Positions 24,780 through 31,970 are shown, counted from the first letter of the stretch. The stretch is 31,970 nt of DNA from Thermoplasmatales archaeon ex4484_6 (GCA_002254385.1 NJDO01000002.1:1-31970), one strand, 5' to 3'. Translations and numbers: made by a program. The notes: generated by a model not told the origin, from the sequence alone.

Positions 24780-25277
24780 ATGAACGAAAGTGAAACTTCA
24801 CAAACTTATATGGAAGCACCGCAATCCATGATTATGATGTTCGGAATCATTCAATGTCCCTACTGTTCGAATCTCCAGGGCTTCCTGGCTGGTTCCAGGA
24901 CCACTGCATGCACTGCCTGCGGCAGGAGAATCGATACCTTGAAAGCACAGGTTGCGGGACCTTTCAATGATCAGGAAGAGATGAGGAAGAAACTTTGGAA
25001 TCTAAAAAGTGAAAAAATGACAGAACCCGAATCAAACCTGAAAGAGCAGATGATTCTCGAAAGTGCAAAGACGGCCCGAAATGGTGTTCTGAACCTGTCC
25101 CTAATCAGCGAAATGGTGCTGGAGACCATCAGGGAAGATGCAAAGACCGGGGAGATGATATTCAGGGAGCTCGAAGACAGGGGTTTGCTAATGAAAGATG
25201 TCGAGGAAGCCCTTTCCCGTCTCCAGTATTCCGGCAGTATTTATTCACCATCCCCCGGAACCTACAAGGCCGTTTGA
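24780..25277 (+). CDS. Zinc-ribbon plus winged-helix protein divergent from mcm
   Basis: Protein of 165 residues. The N-terminal part reads CPYC...CTACGRRIDTLKAQV with a helix rich in charged residues after it, resembling the archaeal DUF5817 zinc-ribbon proteins (recognition from memory, moderate confidence). The C-terminal 70 residues look like a winged helix: VETI-type helix, MIFRELEDRG, VEEALSRLQYSGSIYSPSPGTYKAV. That ending closely resembles the end of the MCM winged helix encoded next door (LRKLQDEGAIFEPRSGEYSVL). The divergent pairing and this likeness suggest a replication-linked or DNA-binding role. The frame is open upstream across the mcm start, but the TATA box and a GGTGA just before ATG 24780 favour this start. 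Confidence 0.75.
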   Translation: MNESETSQTYMEAPQSMIMMFGIIQCPYCSNLQGFLAGSRTTACTACGRRIDTLKAQVAGPFNDQEEMRKKLWNLKSEKMTEPESNLKEQMILESAKTARNGVLNLSLISEMVLETIREDAKTGEMIFRELEDRGLLMKDVEEALSRLQYSGSIYSPSPGTYKAV

Positions 25278-25343
25278 GAAAGAATCCGGAATTCGACACG
25301 GGGCATCATCCCGAATGATGGAGCCATTGAAGTGTTACCACGC

Positions 25344-28046
25344 TCAGTGCGACAGCAGTTCCAGGAGTTCGGAATTTATGTAAAGATGGGTGCTCCTACC
25401 CTTTCTTCTCTTCTCCAGGTAACCGTTCCGGGAAAGTTCGGAAATATGATAACTTATATCGGATTGGCTGCGGTCGAGTATGCTGGAGAGTTTCTTCGGT
25501 ACTATCCCCGGATTATCCGAGATTATCTCCAGTATTCTCTTGTGGAAAGGCGAGATGTATTCGTCTATCAACGCCTGTCTCCTGTATGTGGATGGGTAGA
25601 AGAGCTTGAACTTTCCCATCTTCTTGGAGTATATCTTTTCCTCCCTCTCCAGAACCCTCAGATGATGTACGAGAGTGCCATCATTCAGATCCAGGTTTCT
25701 CTTGAGTTCGCTGTAATTGGCTCCCGGACGGGCTTTGAGATAACCGAGGATCTCGAACCTGACACCTTTTTCAATACCGGAGGATTTCAACTTGGAATAG
25801 AGCGGCACCATCAGCAGCAGCCACCTGTATCTGAATGGTTCCATCCGTATCAGAGCCAATATACCGGCAATTGTAATTAGAGAAATGGATATCATCAGGG
25901 ACGGAACAAGAAGAGGAAGCATCGACGGGTCATCTGAATTCATTGGTGGTTCTACGATCTCCTCTTCACCACCTGATGGAACCGAAGAAACGGGTTCTTC
26001 GCTTACGGGTAATGTCGGTCCCGACCATATCGTCATTCCGCTTCCCGAGGATGGGGGATCGCGTTCCTTCTCGGATTCCTCCGACGCTGCAACAGGAGCG
26101 GAACCCTCATTTTCCTCGCCGGTTTTGGTGCCCTCATCCGATCCATCATGGAAAAATGGATTGGCCAGCCCCACAACATTGTTGTTCTCAACGGATTCAA
26201 TGATCTCACCGAAGGGATCTATCATAAGGGTCAATTCTGTGACTTCACTATTTACAACCCAATCCAAAACAAGCTCATGAGAGCTGTCTGGAGCCAGGGG
26301 TCCCAAGACATACTGGCCGAGGAAGGTATCATCCTCCGATACCCGAACCTTGAACTGATCGGTGTGGATGCTGCCTATGTTCATTATCTGGAATGATAGA
26401 GTTATCACATCCCCCTCCTTGGCATCCCAATCGGAGGGGATTATGTAGTCGCTTCTGACGGCCAGATCCCTGTACTCCGAATTCAGCGATATGGAAGCGG
26501 AGTTGTCACTTCTATCATCTTCCGGAATGGACATCATGGGATCCAGCAATAATGTGAATGTGGATGTTTCATGCCCGGCAACGTATGACCATGTCACTTC
26601 CCTCGATGAACCTGCAGGTAGCGAATTTATGACCTTCCTGTCATACAGTTCGCCGTCATCCATTATGTCCACGTAGACATCACACTCATCAGATGTTCCG
26701 AGATTATCCACCCGGGCATTAAGATAGACCCTGTTGTTCTCTATTACGGGGTCCATGGATATCTCGATATCGGTTGATAGTCTGATGTCATGCAGATTGG
26801 ATGGGATCGTCGTGAAGAACAATACCTTTGGTTCGGACCTGCCGTTCCCCACCTGATCCATGATCTTCAGATGTATGTTGTAATCCGAGCGCTCCAGATC
26901 CCTGATCTCGAATTCTATCCTTGTTCCGTTTATGATGATCTCTTCCGGATGGATCCAATCTGTTACAAAAGCAGAATCCTTCTCCAGTCTGTATTCCAGT
27001 GATGAGAGGTCTAGGCCCGAGCCCTCCTCTTCAACGTTCAGGTCAATGACAACGTCCGGTCCATGAGCGGAAACCTTCATGTCCCCCAGTACCGGGAATT
27101 TCGAATCGAGAATATAGGAGAACCATCCTTCACCGGTGATTACAGCCGGAGACGGGGCGGAAAGGACCTTGAAAGTGAAATCGTCCCTTCCGTCTGTCAT
27201 CGGAACCATGAATGAGAAATGAACGTCCGACAGCTCGTTCCTCGAAAAAGGCAGGTATTCCCAGCGATTTCCCAAGGAATCCGTGACGCCCAGGATAAGG
27301 TCATCAGGGTCGGGATGAACTATATCAGTTCCCTCGAATGTGACCGACATTCCGGAGACCTCAATGAATGTCCCTCCTTTCAGGTACCCGTTGGGGGATA
27401 CATATGAAAGATCCTCGTAATCGATCCGGGGTTCACCCTTTACCGTTATATCATTCTCGAAATAGTATGCATCTGCGATATCCATTCTATCGCTTTGCTG
27501 ATTTGTCGATTCGAGAACAGCGCTCAGATCATGATATGTATCACCTTCCATCGACCACCGGAATGTGATGTGCAGATCCGTTTCCCATCTTCCCGTGGAT
27601 GAGTTGAAGAACGACCTCGAATCATCCTTATCAAGGGATATCAAACCGTTGAAGGCAGGGGATTCGTGAAAGGTATTGTTGCGCAGATAATGCACGACGA
27701 AAACATTCGGATCCTCTCCCACGGGAAATACGATTATCCTTTCCGGAGAGATGCAGGAATAGGTCGTCCTCAAGACGACGGGTGTGTGTGGATATACCCT
27801 ACCCTGGATAAAGGGTATGAATGTGATATCCTGAATCTCCATGGGAACCTCCTTCTGATCATACAGCTCCCCGTTCCCGCTGCCTTCCTGGAGAAGGGGA
27901 TATCCGCTGTTCGATTCCACATCGATACCAGCTATGTCAGAACCAATGGAAACGATTCCCTGGACCGGAAGCAGAATGAACGCAAGGGCAAACAAACCTA
28001 GAAGTATGGTCGCAGCGGCTGCGGATTTTCGACTCGATACCGTCAT
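25344..28046 (-). CDS. Membrane-tethered regulator: CARDB-type outer domains and two winged helices
   Basis: Protein of 900 residues with an outer and an inner half. An N-terminal signal or anchor helix (about 12-31) is followed by a large outer region with Ig-like domains. Two CARDB-type repeats lie at about 435-545 and 548-655, each ending in a phrase like IDP-x-x-x-I-x-E-x-x-x-x-NN. A Ser/Glu/Pro-rich stalk leads to one or two membrane helices (about 710-755). Inside are two winged helices: residues about 762-824 (YSELKRNLDLNDGTLVHHLRVLER) and 832-895 (PKKLSSILDRSQSDISYHISELSRNGYLEKRRKGRSTHLYI), both of ArsR/MarR-like type. It thus looks like a one-protein signalling system binding DNA while in the membrane. 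ATG 28046 has a GGAAGG ribosome site and a TATA box at 28082-28092. Ligand and target genes are unknown. Confidence 0.8.
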   Translation of the reverse strand: MTVSSRKSAAAATILLGLFALAFILLPVQGIVSIGSDIAGIDVESNSGYPLLQEGSGNGELYDQKEVPMEIQDITFIPFIQGRVYPHTPVVLRTTYSCISPERIIVFPVGEDPNVFVVHYLRNNTFHESPAFNGLISLDKDDSRSFFNSSTGRWETDLHITFRWSMEGDTYHDLSAVLESTNQQSDRMDIADAYYFENDITVKGEPRIDYEDLSYVSPNGYLKGGTFIEVSGMSVTFEGTDIVHPDPDDLILGVTDSLGNRWEYLPFSRNELSDVHFSFMVPMTDGRDDFTFKVLSAPSPAVITGEGWFSYILDSKFPVLGDMKVSAHGPDVVIDLNVEEEGSGLDLSSLEYRLEKDSAFVTDWIHPEEIIINGTRIEFEIRDLERSDYNIHLKIMDQVGNGRSEPKVLFFTTIPSNLHDIRLSTDIEISMDPVIENNRVYLNARVDNLGTSDECDVYVDIMDDGELYDRKVINSLPAGSSREVTWSYVAGHETSTFTLLLDPMMSIPEDDRSDNSASISLNSEYRDLAVRSDYIIPSDWDAKEGDVITLSFQIMNIGSIHTDQFKVRVSEDDTFLGQYVLGPLAPDSSHELVLDWVVNSEVTELTLMIDPFGEIIESVENNNVVGLANPFFHDGSDEGTKTGEENEGSAPVAASEESEKERDPPSSGSGMTIWSGPTLPVSEEPVSSVPSGGEEEIVEPPMNSDDPSMLPLLVPSLMISISLITIAGILALIRMEPFRYRWLLLMVPLYSKLKSSGIEKGVRFEILGYLKARPGANYSELKRNLDLNDGTLVHHLRVLEREEKIYSKKMGKFKLFYPSTYRRQALIDEYISPFHKRILEIISDNPGIVPKKLSSILDRSQSDISYHISELSRNGYLEKRRKGRSTHLYINSELLELLSH

Positions 28047-28081
28047 GAACCTTCCTTTCCGTTCATCTGGGTTACATACCG

Positions 28082-28092
28082 CTTTATATAAT
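28082..28092. promoter_or_regulatory. TATA box at the 28.1-kb divergent region
   Basis: CTTTATATAAT is near-symmetric. On the - strand it is placed to start the membrane-tethered regulator gene near 28060. On the + strand it could start a transcript near 28112 into the structured non-coding block. Confidence 0.5.
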
Positions 28093-28196
28093 ATCTAGAT
28101 GATCATCGTTATTAAACATTTCCTCCCCATATGTAATCCCGGTGTCGTCATTTGGACCACATCTCTTTGTCGTATGTTCCGGATCGATGCCGGGAT

Positions 28197-28388
28197 CGGC
28201 CGGGGAAAAGACCATATTTTGGGGAAATAGCCGTATGGAAGGGTCATGAAAATTTTCCCTCCGAACGACCCCGGACATCAGTGGCGAATCTCGAAATCAT
28301 TTCGAGGGGCTTTTTCGGCCGTCCCAGGGCCCTGAATCGATGAGAGGAAGAGTGGTTGTGCCAGTGGGTAGAAGTCAGGGGCACAACC
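28197..28388. ncRNA. Possible structured RNA module A (strand unknown)
   Basis: The stretch 28047-28867 holds no convincing intact gene. Here CGGCCG (28197-28202) pairs with CGGCCG (28316-28321) and AAAAG (28206-28210) with CTTTT (28310-28314), closing a loop. Inside are smaller stems: CCATA with TATGG (28212-28238), GGGTC with GACCC (28241-28271), and an eight-base stem CTCGAAAT with ATTTCGAG (28290-28306). Outside, GGTTGTGCC (28354-28362) pairs perfectly with GGCACAACC (28380-28388). The nested order suggests a folded RNA. I find no match to SRP RNA, RNase P RNA or tRNA hallmarks. Strand cannot be decided from symmetry alone. Confidence 0.4.
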
Positions 28389-28432
28389 GGGGTTTCAGAT
28401 TCCTAATAGAGGTTTTTTATTCAACTTCATCA

Positions 28433-28466
28433 CCGACCGAGGGGGTTTCTACCAAACCCCCGTCGG
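28433..28466. repeat. 13-bp stem hairpin
   Basis: GGGGGTTT (28441-28448) pairs with AAACCCCC (28454-28461) around a five-base loop. CCGAC (28433-28437) pairs with GTCGG (28462-28466) after a three-base bulge on one side. On the - strand it lies just before the stop of the possible TnpB remnant. Confidence 0.6.
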
Positions 28467-28588
28467 CCGAATTGCCATACGAACTCCGTTGCCTTGGTTT
28501 GCGGATGATGAAGACAGGAAAGCTGAAGTCCGAAAGACGAACAGCCTTTGCCTTCTGGGAGGAGAACGACCTCGCAGCGGTATGTTCA

Positions 28589-28679
28589 CCGAAGCCCGGG
28601 ACCCTACCATTTTTCAGGAAGATGGTGGAACGGACAACATTCTTCACGAATCCTGTCCGATCGCCGTCCCGGGCATCGG
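28589..28679. ncRNA. Possible three-way-junction RNA fold (module B, strand unknown)
   Basis: A long-range stem closes this block: GCCCGGGAC (28594-28602) is the exact reverse complement of GTCCCGGGC (28666-28674), and CCGA (28589-28592) pairs with TCGG (28676-28679) after one mismatch. Inside sit two hairpins. One pairs ACCAT (28606-28610) with ATGGT (28622-28626), extended by wobble pairs. The other pairs CGGACA (28631-28636) with TGTCCG (28654-28659) and ATTC (28639-28642) with GAAT (28648-28651). The result is a compact three-way junction. A strong - strand TATA box lies upstream at 28791-28803. Confidence 0.45.
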
Positions 28680-28790
28680 CAGTGGGGTTTCTCTGTTGGG
28701 GTCTTAGGTGTGTGTCTTTGATTGTCAATGTAAGTCCTCTTTGACGGTTGCTGTTTCATGTTCCTGCTGTACCAAAGAAAAAAGACATGA

Positions 28791-28803
28791 ATATATATAA
28801 AAA
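28791..28803 (-). promoter_or_regulatory. Strong TATA box facing the structured block
   Basis: The - strand reads TTTTTATATATAT in an A/T-rich setting. Transcription would start near 28770 and run into modules B and A. No good coding start with a long frame follows, which favours a non-coding transcript. It could also be chance A/T richness after the amidohydrolase stop. Confidence 0.4.
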
Positions 28804-28867
28804 GCTGAAAAATATTTGATGTATTATTTAATCCTTCTTATCGGAATAAACAATCGAGTTGATCGGT

Positions 28868-30436
28868 CTACCCTATGTCCATGATGATGTCCGGACCGGT
28901 ATGAACCATTCTTCCGCCAAGAAGTGTAAGCGACGAATCCTGTGAACCCATACTGAAAATTACAATGTCCGCCCTCTGATCCACCTCTATTCCCGAAAAG
29001 GGGAGATGACCCGGGAAAGAGAAGCTCCGGGCCATCGAGGTATAGGCCTCTACAGCTTCCGAAAGATCCAGCCGCTCGTTCCTGTTGGGATGGGACATGG
29101 CACTTTCCAGACCGAACATCGGTGACAGCGGCATCATATCAGAGCCGAACAGTAATCCCCTGCCATGTTTTTTCAATGTTGAGAAACGGTTCAGAAGCAA
29201 ACGCATCGAACCGAGTGCTTTTTCGTAGAGTTCCCCCTCCATCCCCCACCTACCCATGAAATTGGGCTGCATGCAGATCGCCATTTCACCGGTATCAAGT
29301 CTTGGGACATCCTTTTCTCTTATCGCTTCAACATGCTCCATCCTGATAGGCCCCCGGATCGTCTCGCCGGCTTCCAAGACCCGGCTGACCGCGGCATCCC
29401 CTATGGCATGGATCATCGGTACAAGCCCCCTGTCAAGAGAGGAGCGTGCATTTTCTGACATCTCGTCCCCGGATCTCATCGGAGAAAAAGAATTGGCATC
29501 CTCGTAATCCCTGAAGAAACTGGCGGTCCTCGCACCTATCGAACCATCCATGAAGAACTTTGAAAAGATTACCTCACCGGTTTCGGGACCGGTCGGGGCG
29601 TTCATGAAATCGTCCCAGGTCTCCAGACAGCGAAGGGATCCATTAAGTTTCGTATCTGAAGACAAGATCACGGAGGTCGACAGGCGAGGAAGAAACTTCA
29701 TCAGCTCCAGAACGGCCTGTTGTTCTTTCAGCATACTTTCCGGGATGATATCCACACCGCCGACGACCCCTTTCCTTAACATCTCCGAAATGGCATCTTC
29801 CATCATCAACACACCGGATGATGTGTCCATTTTCATGTGCCAGGAGGCCTCCATTGCCCTCTCCTCAAGCAGGACTCCGCTCTCCGGCAGCTCCCATTCA
29901 ACGTTAATCCGTTCCCTGGCATTCCTGTTCATAATGACCTTGTGGCCGCAGACGCTCTGGAGCATCACACCTTCATCGGGGAATGTTCGATCCAGGACTC
30001 TTCCGTCCAGCTTCTCACCTTCTGTGAAAAGTGACAGGTCCAGATTCGTTCCAATAAAAATACCGCAACCGCGGTATATCGGATCCTCATCTCTTTTGTT
30101 CATCCTTTCCCTCAAAATGGAAAGGAGGCTTCGCAGATTCCCGCAGGAAGAAAGATCGACGGCATTTCTCGATCGCGACCACTGGAAAAGGTGCATATGG
30201 GCATCGATCATACCGGGAAAAAGGTATCTTCCATCCGCATCCAGAATGATACTGTCCTTCGACCTTGCATGACCCGGAGGATCCCCGGCTCCCGCATCAT
30301 CTATGAAACCATCGCGGACGGACACCCAACCCCTGGAAAGACCACCATCCTTCCATTGAAAGGGGATCATGGCATTCACCACCATCCCATCGAAAGGTTC
30401 TGGGGAGCTCGACGGCATTTCTCCCGGCTCGACCAT
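28868..30436 (-). CDS. Amidohydrolase family 3 (YtcJ-like) metal-dependent hydrolase
   Basis: Cytoplasmic hydrolase of the amidohydrolase superfamily, group 3 (YtcJ/AepA-like), 522 residues. The metal-binding HxH is in PGMIDAHMHLFQW (about residues 74-86). KFFMDGSIGARTA (near 290) holds the Lys usually carboxylated to bridge the metals. MIHAIGDAAVSRVLEAG (near 340) and EHVEAIREKD (near 368) give further metal-binding His residues, and FGSDMMPLSPM (near 440) gives the catalytic Asp region. The beta-sandwich ends (QRADIVIFS) are in place. The substrate is not predictable; relatives act on N-acyl and cyclic amide compounds. ATG 30436 fits the shared TATA box at 30456-30465 with a leaderless start; an ATG at 30418 with GGGAG before it is an alternative. 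Confidence 0.88.
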   Translation of the reverse strand: MVEPGEMPSSSPEPFDGMVVNAMIPFQWKDGGLSRGWVSVRDGFIDDAGAGDPPGHARSKDSIILDADGRYLFPGMIDAHMHLFQWSRSRNAVDLSSCGNLRSLLSILRERMNKRDEDPIYRGCGIFIGTNLDLSLFTEGEKLDGRVLDRTFPDEGVMLQSVCGHKVIMNRNARERINVEWELPESGVLLEERAMEASWHMKMDTSSGVLMMEDAISEMLRKGVVGGVDIIPESMLKEQQAVLELMKFLPRLSTSVILSSDTKLNGSLRCLETWDDFMNAPTGPETGEVIFSKFFMDGSIGARTASFFRDYEDANSFSPMRSGDEMSENARSSLDRGLVPMIHAIGDAAVSRVLEAGETIRGPIRMEHVEAIREKDVPRLDTGEMAICMQPNFMGRWGMEGELYEKALGSMRLLLNRFSTLKKHGRGLLFGSDMMPLSPMFGLESAMSHPNRNERLDLSEAVEAYTSMARSFSFPGHLPFSGIEVDQRADIVIFSMGSQDSSLTLLGGRMVHTGPDIIMDIG

Positions 30437-30455
30437 GGTGCATCAAGGGTCAAAC

Positions 30456-30465
30456 TAATTTATCC
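30456..30465. promoter_or_regulatory. Central TATA box of a divergent leaderless pair
   Basis: TAATTTATCC lies at the exact midpoint between the two divergent ATGs at 30436 and 30484. It is about 24 bases from each, so one element could place both transcription starts at or next to the start codons. Confidence 0.45.
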
Positions 30466-30483
30466 TTTACGGGTTGCACCTTC

Positions 30484-31734
30484 ATGGAAAAGAACTCCCG
30501 GAGGGGCAGAAATTGGGATGCGGTTGTTGTCGGGGCGGGACCTGTGGGTTCATATGTTTCATACAGACTTTCATCACTTGGTTATTCCGTTCTTCTCGTT
30601 GACAGAAAGAGCGAGGCGGGAAGACCCATGCACTGCGGAGGACTGGTCAATGCCTCCCTTTACGATCTCGAGGGTCTTGCCTTCCTCAAGGAAAGGACAG
30701 TTCTAAGAGCGGTTCGGGGAGCGGACATCTATTCCCCGTCCGGTTCCAAGCTCCCCCTTACCGGGAAAGATGTGAAAGCCTTCTCCATCGACAGAGCTCT
30801 GTTCGACCTCGAACTTCTCAGGCTTTCTGTCAGGAAGGGAACCGAGACCATGATGTCATCAACACTTCAGGGTATGAAGAATGGTCAAAATAGCGAAAAG
30901 GAGCTCAGGATATCCACTCCGAAGGGCAGGGTGGAGGTTCTCACGGACCTCGTGATAGGATGCGACGGCCCAGCATCCACCGTCAGACAGCTCGAGAAAC
31001 TCGATAATCCAAGGGAGACCGTTCCCGGTGTGAGCATCGAGGTGGAGGCCATTGACGGGAGGGTTCCGGAAGACAGGGTGGCTGTATTGACGGGTGAGAG
31101 AACTGCAAAGGGTTTCTTCGCTTGGGCCATACCTTCTTTTGGTGATTTCGGACTCAGGATCGGACTCTCTGCCATATCCGGAGCTCATTTCAGGGAGGGA
31201 ATGAAGCGGCTTTTCAATGATGAAAGGTTGGCCGATTTCCTGTCACTAGGATCCGGTGATGAAATGAGGTTCGGCGAACTATCCCGTGTGTTCGGAGCCA
31301 TACCCATGGGGCAGGGAAAAAGGACGACAGAAGATGGTGTGGTTCTTCTTGGTGATTCTGCGGGGATGGCCAAACCCACAAGCGGGGGGGGCATCTATCC
31401 CGGACTAAAGGCAGCAGACCTTCTTGCGGCCATCCTCAAGGATCCGGAAGATTCAATGACAAGGAATATCCGGAAATTCAACATGAGATGGAGAAAGGAA
31501 TATGGCAGGGAGCTGACAAAGAGCATGCTTCTCAGGAACATGTTCCGCAAACTGGAGGACAGGGAGATGGACGTCGCCATTTCTGCTCTCACGGACAGGA
31601 GAAAACTGGAACTCATAAACGAGACAGGCGATATAGACCATCCCATCTCTCTTGCGGTAAGGCTGCTCAGGGATGACCCATCATTGATGATGATCGTTCC
31701 CCGGCTCCTCCCCTCTCTCAGGAAGCTTCTCTGA
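30484..31734 (+). CDS. Geranylgeranyl reductase family flavoprotein
   Basis: FAD-dependent reductase that should saturate the geranylgeranyl chains of archaeal ether lipids (digeranylgeranylglycerophospholipid reductase group). The FAD-binding fold is VVVGAGPVGSYVSYRL (about residues 14-29). MHCGGLVN (near 50) has the family Cys/Gly motif. FFAWAIPSFGDFGLRIG (near 212) corresponds to the substrate-pocket motif YxWxFP. LLGDSAGMAKPTSGGGIYPGL (near 290) is the second FAD motif and a strong family marker. The length of 416 residues is normal. It completes a lipid route with the DGGGP synthase encoded at 4682-5530. It is divergent from the amidohydrolase and its end overlaps the ligase gene. Confidence 0.88.
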   Translation: MEKNSRRGRNWDAVVVGAGPVGSYVSYRLSSLGYSVLLVDRKSEAGRPMHCGGLVNASLYDLEGLAFLKERTVLRAVRGADIYSPSGSKLPLTGKDVKAFSIDRALFDLELLRLSVRKGTETMMSSTLQGMKNGQNSEKELRISTPKGRVEVLTDLVIGCDGPASTVRQLEKLDNPRETVPGVSIEVEAIDGRVPEDRVAVLTGERTAKGFFAWAIPSFGDFGLRIGLSAISGAHFREGMKRLFNDERLADFLSLGSGDEMRFGELSRVFGAIPMGQGKRTTEDGVVLLGDSAGMAKPTSGGGIYPGLKAADLLAAILKDPEDSMTRNIRKFNMRWRKEYGRELTKSMLLRNMFRKLEDREMDVAISALTDRRKLELINETGDIDHPISLAVRLLRDDPSLMMIVPRLLPSLRKLL

Positions 31735-31970
31735 GATCACCCTGTTCTGCAGCGAATACAGGGATTCCACCTCTCTCTCGGTTGTGGCCTCCAAGGGCCC
31801 CTTGTCATCCCTGTACCTCCCGGTGAATCTGGGAAATCTCAGGGCCAATCCGTAACCCTCCCTCATCCTGTTGAAACTGCATGTGTGATTGGGGGAGAAG
31901 GTTATCTCGGCCCCCACAACCTCGAGTACCTTCTCGGGTTTTACATGAACATCCACTTCCATTTTCGAGA
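31681..31970 (-). CDS. lig: ATP-dependent DNA ligase, C-terminal part (runs off the window)
   Basis: Only the last 95 or so codons are here; the frame is open to the window's end. The stretch YGLALRFPRFTGRYRDDKG followed by LEATTEREVESLYSLQ is the classic C-terminal motif VI region of archaeal replicative DNA ligases, which seal nicks after FEN1 processing. The tail after LYSLQ adds about 18 residues (NRVISEKLPERGEEPGNDHHQ-like) that lie antisense to the end of the reductase gene, a 54-base tail-to-tail overlap. The tail is probably dispensable. No start is visible in this window. Confidence 0.93.
   Translation of the reverse strand, partial: SKMEVDVHVKPEKVLEVVGAEITFSPNHTCSFNRMREGYGLALRFPRFTGRYRDDKGPLEATTEREVESLYSLQNRVISEKLPERGEEPGNDHHQ

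Larger units (their letters stand above)
28417..28728 (-). pseudogene. Possible decayed TnpB C-terminal remnant (low confidence)
   Basis: An open frame of 103 residues begins after a stop near 28760 and has no good start (TTG only). Its stretch GDRTGFVKNVVRST loosely resembles the last RuvC motif of IS200/IS605 TnpB (DRDxNAARNIL), and GRVPGFGEHTAA followed by a low-complexity tail ending VETPSVGDEVE resembles archaeal TnpB C-termini. The zinc finger and all earlier TnpB parts are absent. TnpB guide RNAs overlap the 3' end of tnpB, which would explain the strong hairpins here. The frame may equally be chance within a non-coding RNA. Confidence 0.2.

Noticed and set aside
28140..28740. SRP RNA or RNase P RNA as identity of the structured block
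   Set aside because: I looked on both strands for the SRP GGAAGG-type domain IV motif and the RNase P GAGGAAAGUC and ACAGAA motifs; none is present in a convincing form. A covariance-model search would settle it.
28340..28744. A 134-codon + strand frame across the structured block
   Set aside because: No ribosome site, no recognisable domain, low-complexity composition, and it runs across the inverted repeats; better explained as a chance frame.
1..31970. CRISPR array, tRNA or rRNA genes
   Set aside because: No regularly spaced direct repeats and no tRNA or rRNA hallmarks were seen by eye in the gene-free stretches.

Overview
This window comes from an archaeon, most probably a member of the Thermoplasmatota. 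That rank is an inference from gene content and style, not from a phylogenetic marker. The archaeal calls are firm: MCM helicase, FEN1 with a C-terminal PCNA-binding motif, a NAC homologue, the ether-lipid enzymes DGGGP synthase and geranylgeranyl reductase, the archaeosine enzyme RaSEA, an archaeal-type ATP-dependent DNA ligase, and TATA boxes about 25 bases before likely transcription starts. Several transcripts look leaderless or nearly so. Large single-pass surface proteins built from Ig-like, beta-helix and beta-propeller modules suit mesophilic, sediment-type Thermoplasmatota.

Layout. 1-228: non-coding, two strong hairpins and a TATA box. 238-8920 (+): POT-like transporter with an added extracytoplasmic domain, a beta-propeller surface protein, a UbiA-family lipid prenyltransferase, and a beta-helix/Ig-like surface protein. 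8979-10937: FEN1 (-) divergent from a membrane protein with three zinc ribbons (+). 11063-13755 (-): a cluster of a small GNAT-like protein, NAC, and an AroD-AroE-like fusion with degraded active sites. 14010-16526: a Cys-cluster protein (+), a membrane protein with a carboxypeptidase-regulatory-like domain (-), and a short TraB-family protein (-). 16584-21085 (-): the Hsp70 module grpE, dnaK, dnaJ, with gaps carrying individual promoters and a GC-rich hairpin; DnaK has an unusual tail with two zinc ribbons. 21214-24674 (-): mcm, a DUF424 gene and raSEA in one tight operon, divergent from a zinc-ribbon/winged-helix gene. 25344-28046 (-): a 900-residue membrane-anchored regulator with CARDB-type outer domains and two winged helices. 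28047-28867: non-coding, rich in nested inverted repeats, the best candidate for an undescribed RNA or a decayed mobile element. 28868-31734: an amidohydrolase (-) and geranylgeranyl reductase (+) from one shared, centrally placed TATA box. 31681-31970 (-): the 3' end of the DNA ligase gene, overlapping the reductase tail to tail.

How the genes fit together. Replication and repair (MCM, FEN1, ligase), protein folding and nascent chains (GrpE/DnaK/DnaJ, NAC), tRNA modification (RaSEA) and ether-lipid synthesis and saturation are housekeeping. The surface proteins and the membrane-tethered regulator form the accessory layer facing the environment. Points most worth a second look: the structured non-coding block at 28.2-28.7 kb, the AroD-AroE fusion lacking several catalytic residues, the DnaK zinc-ribbon tail, and the membrane-tethered double winged-helix protein.
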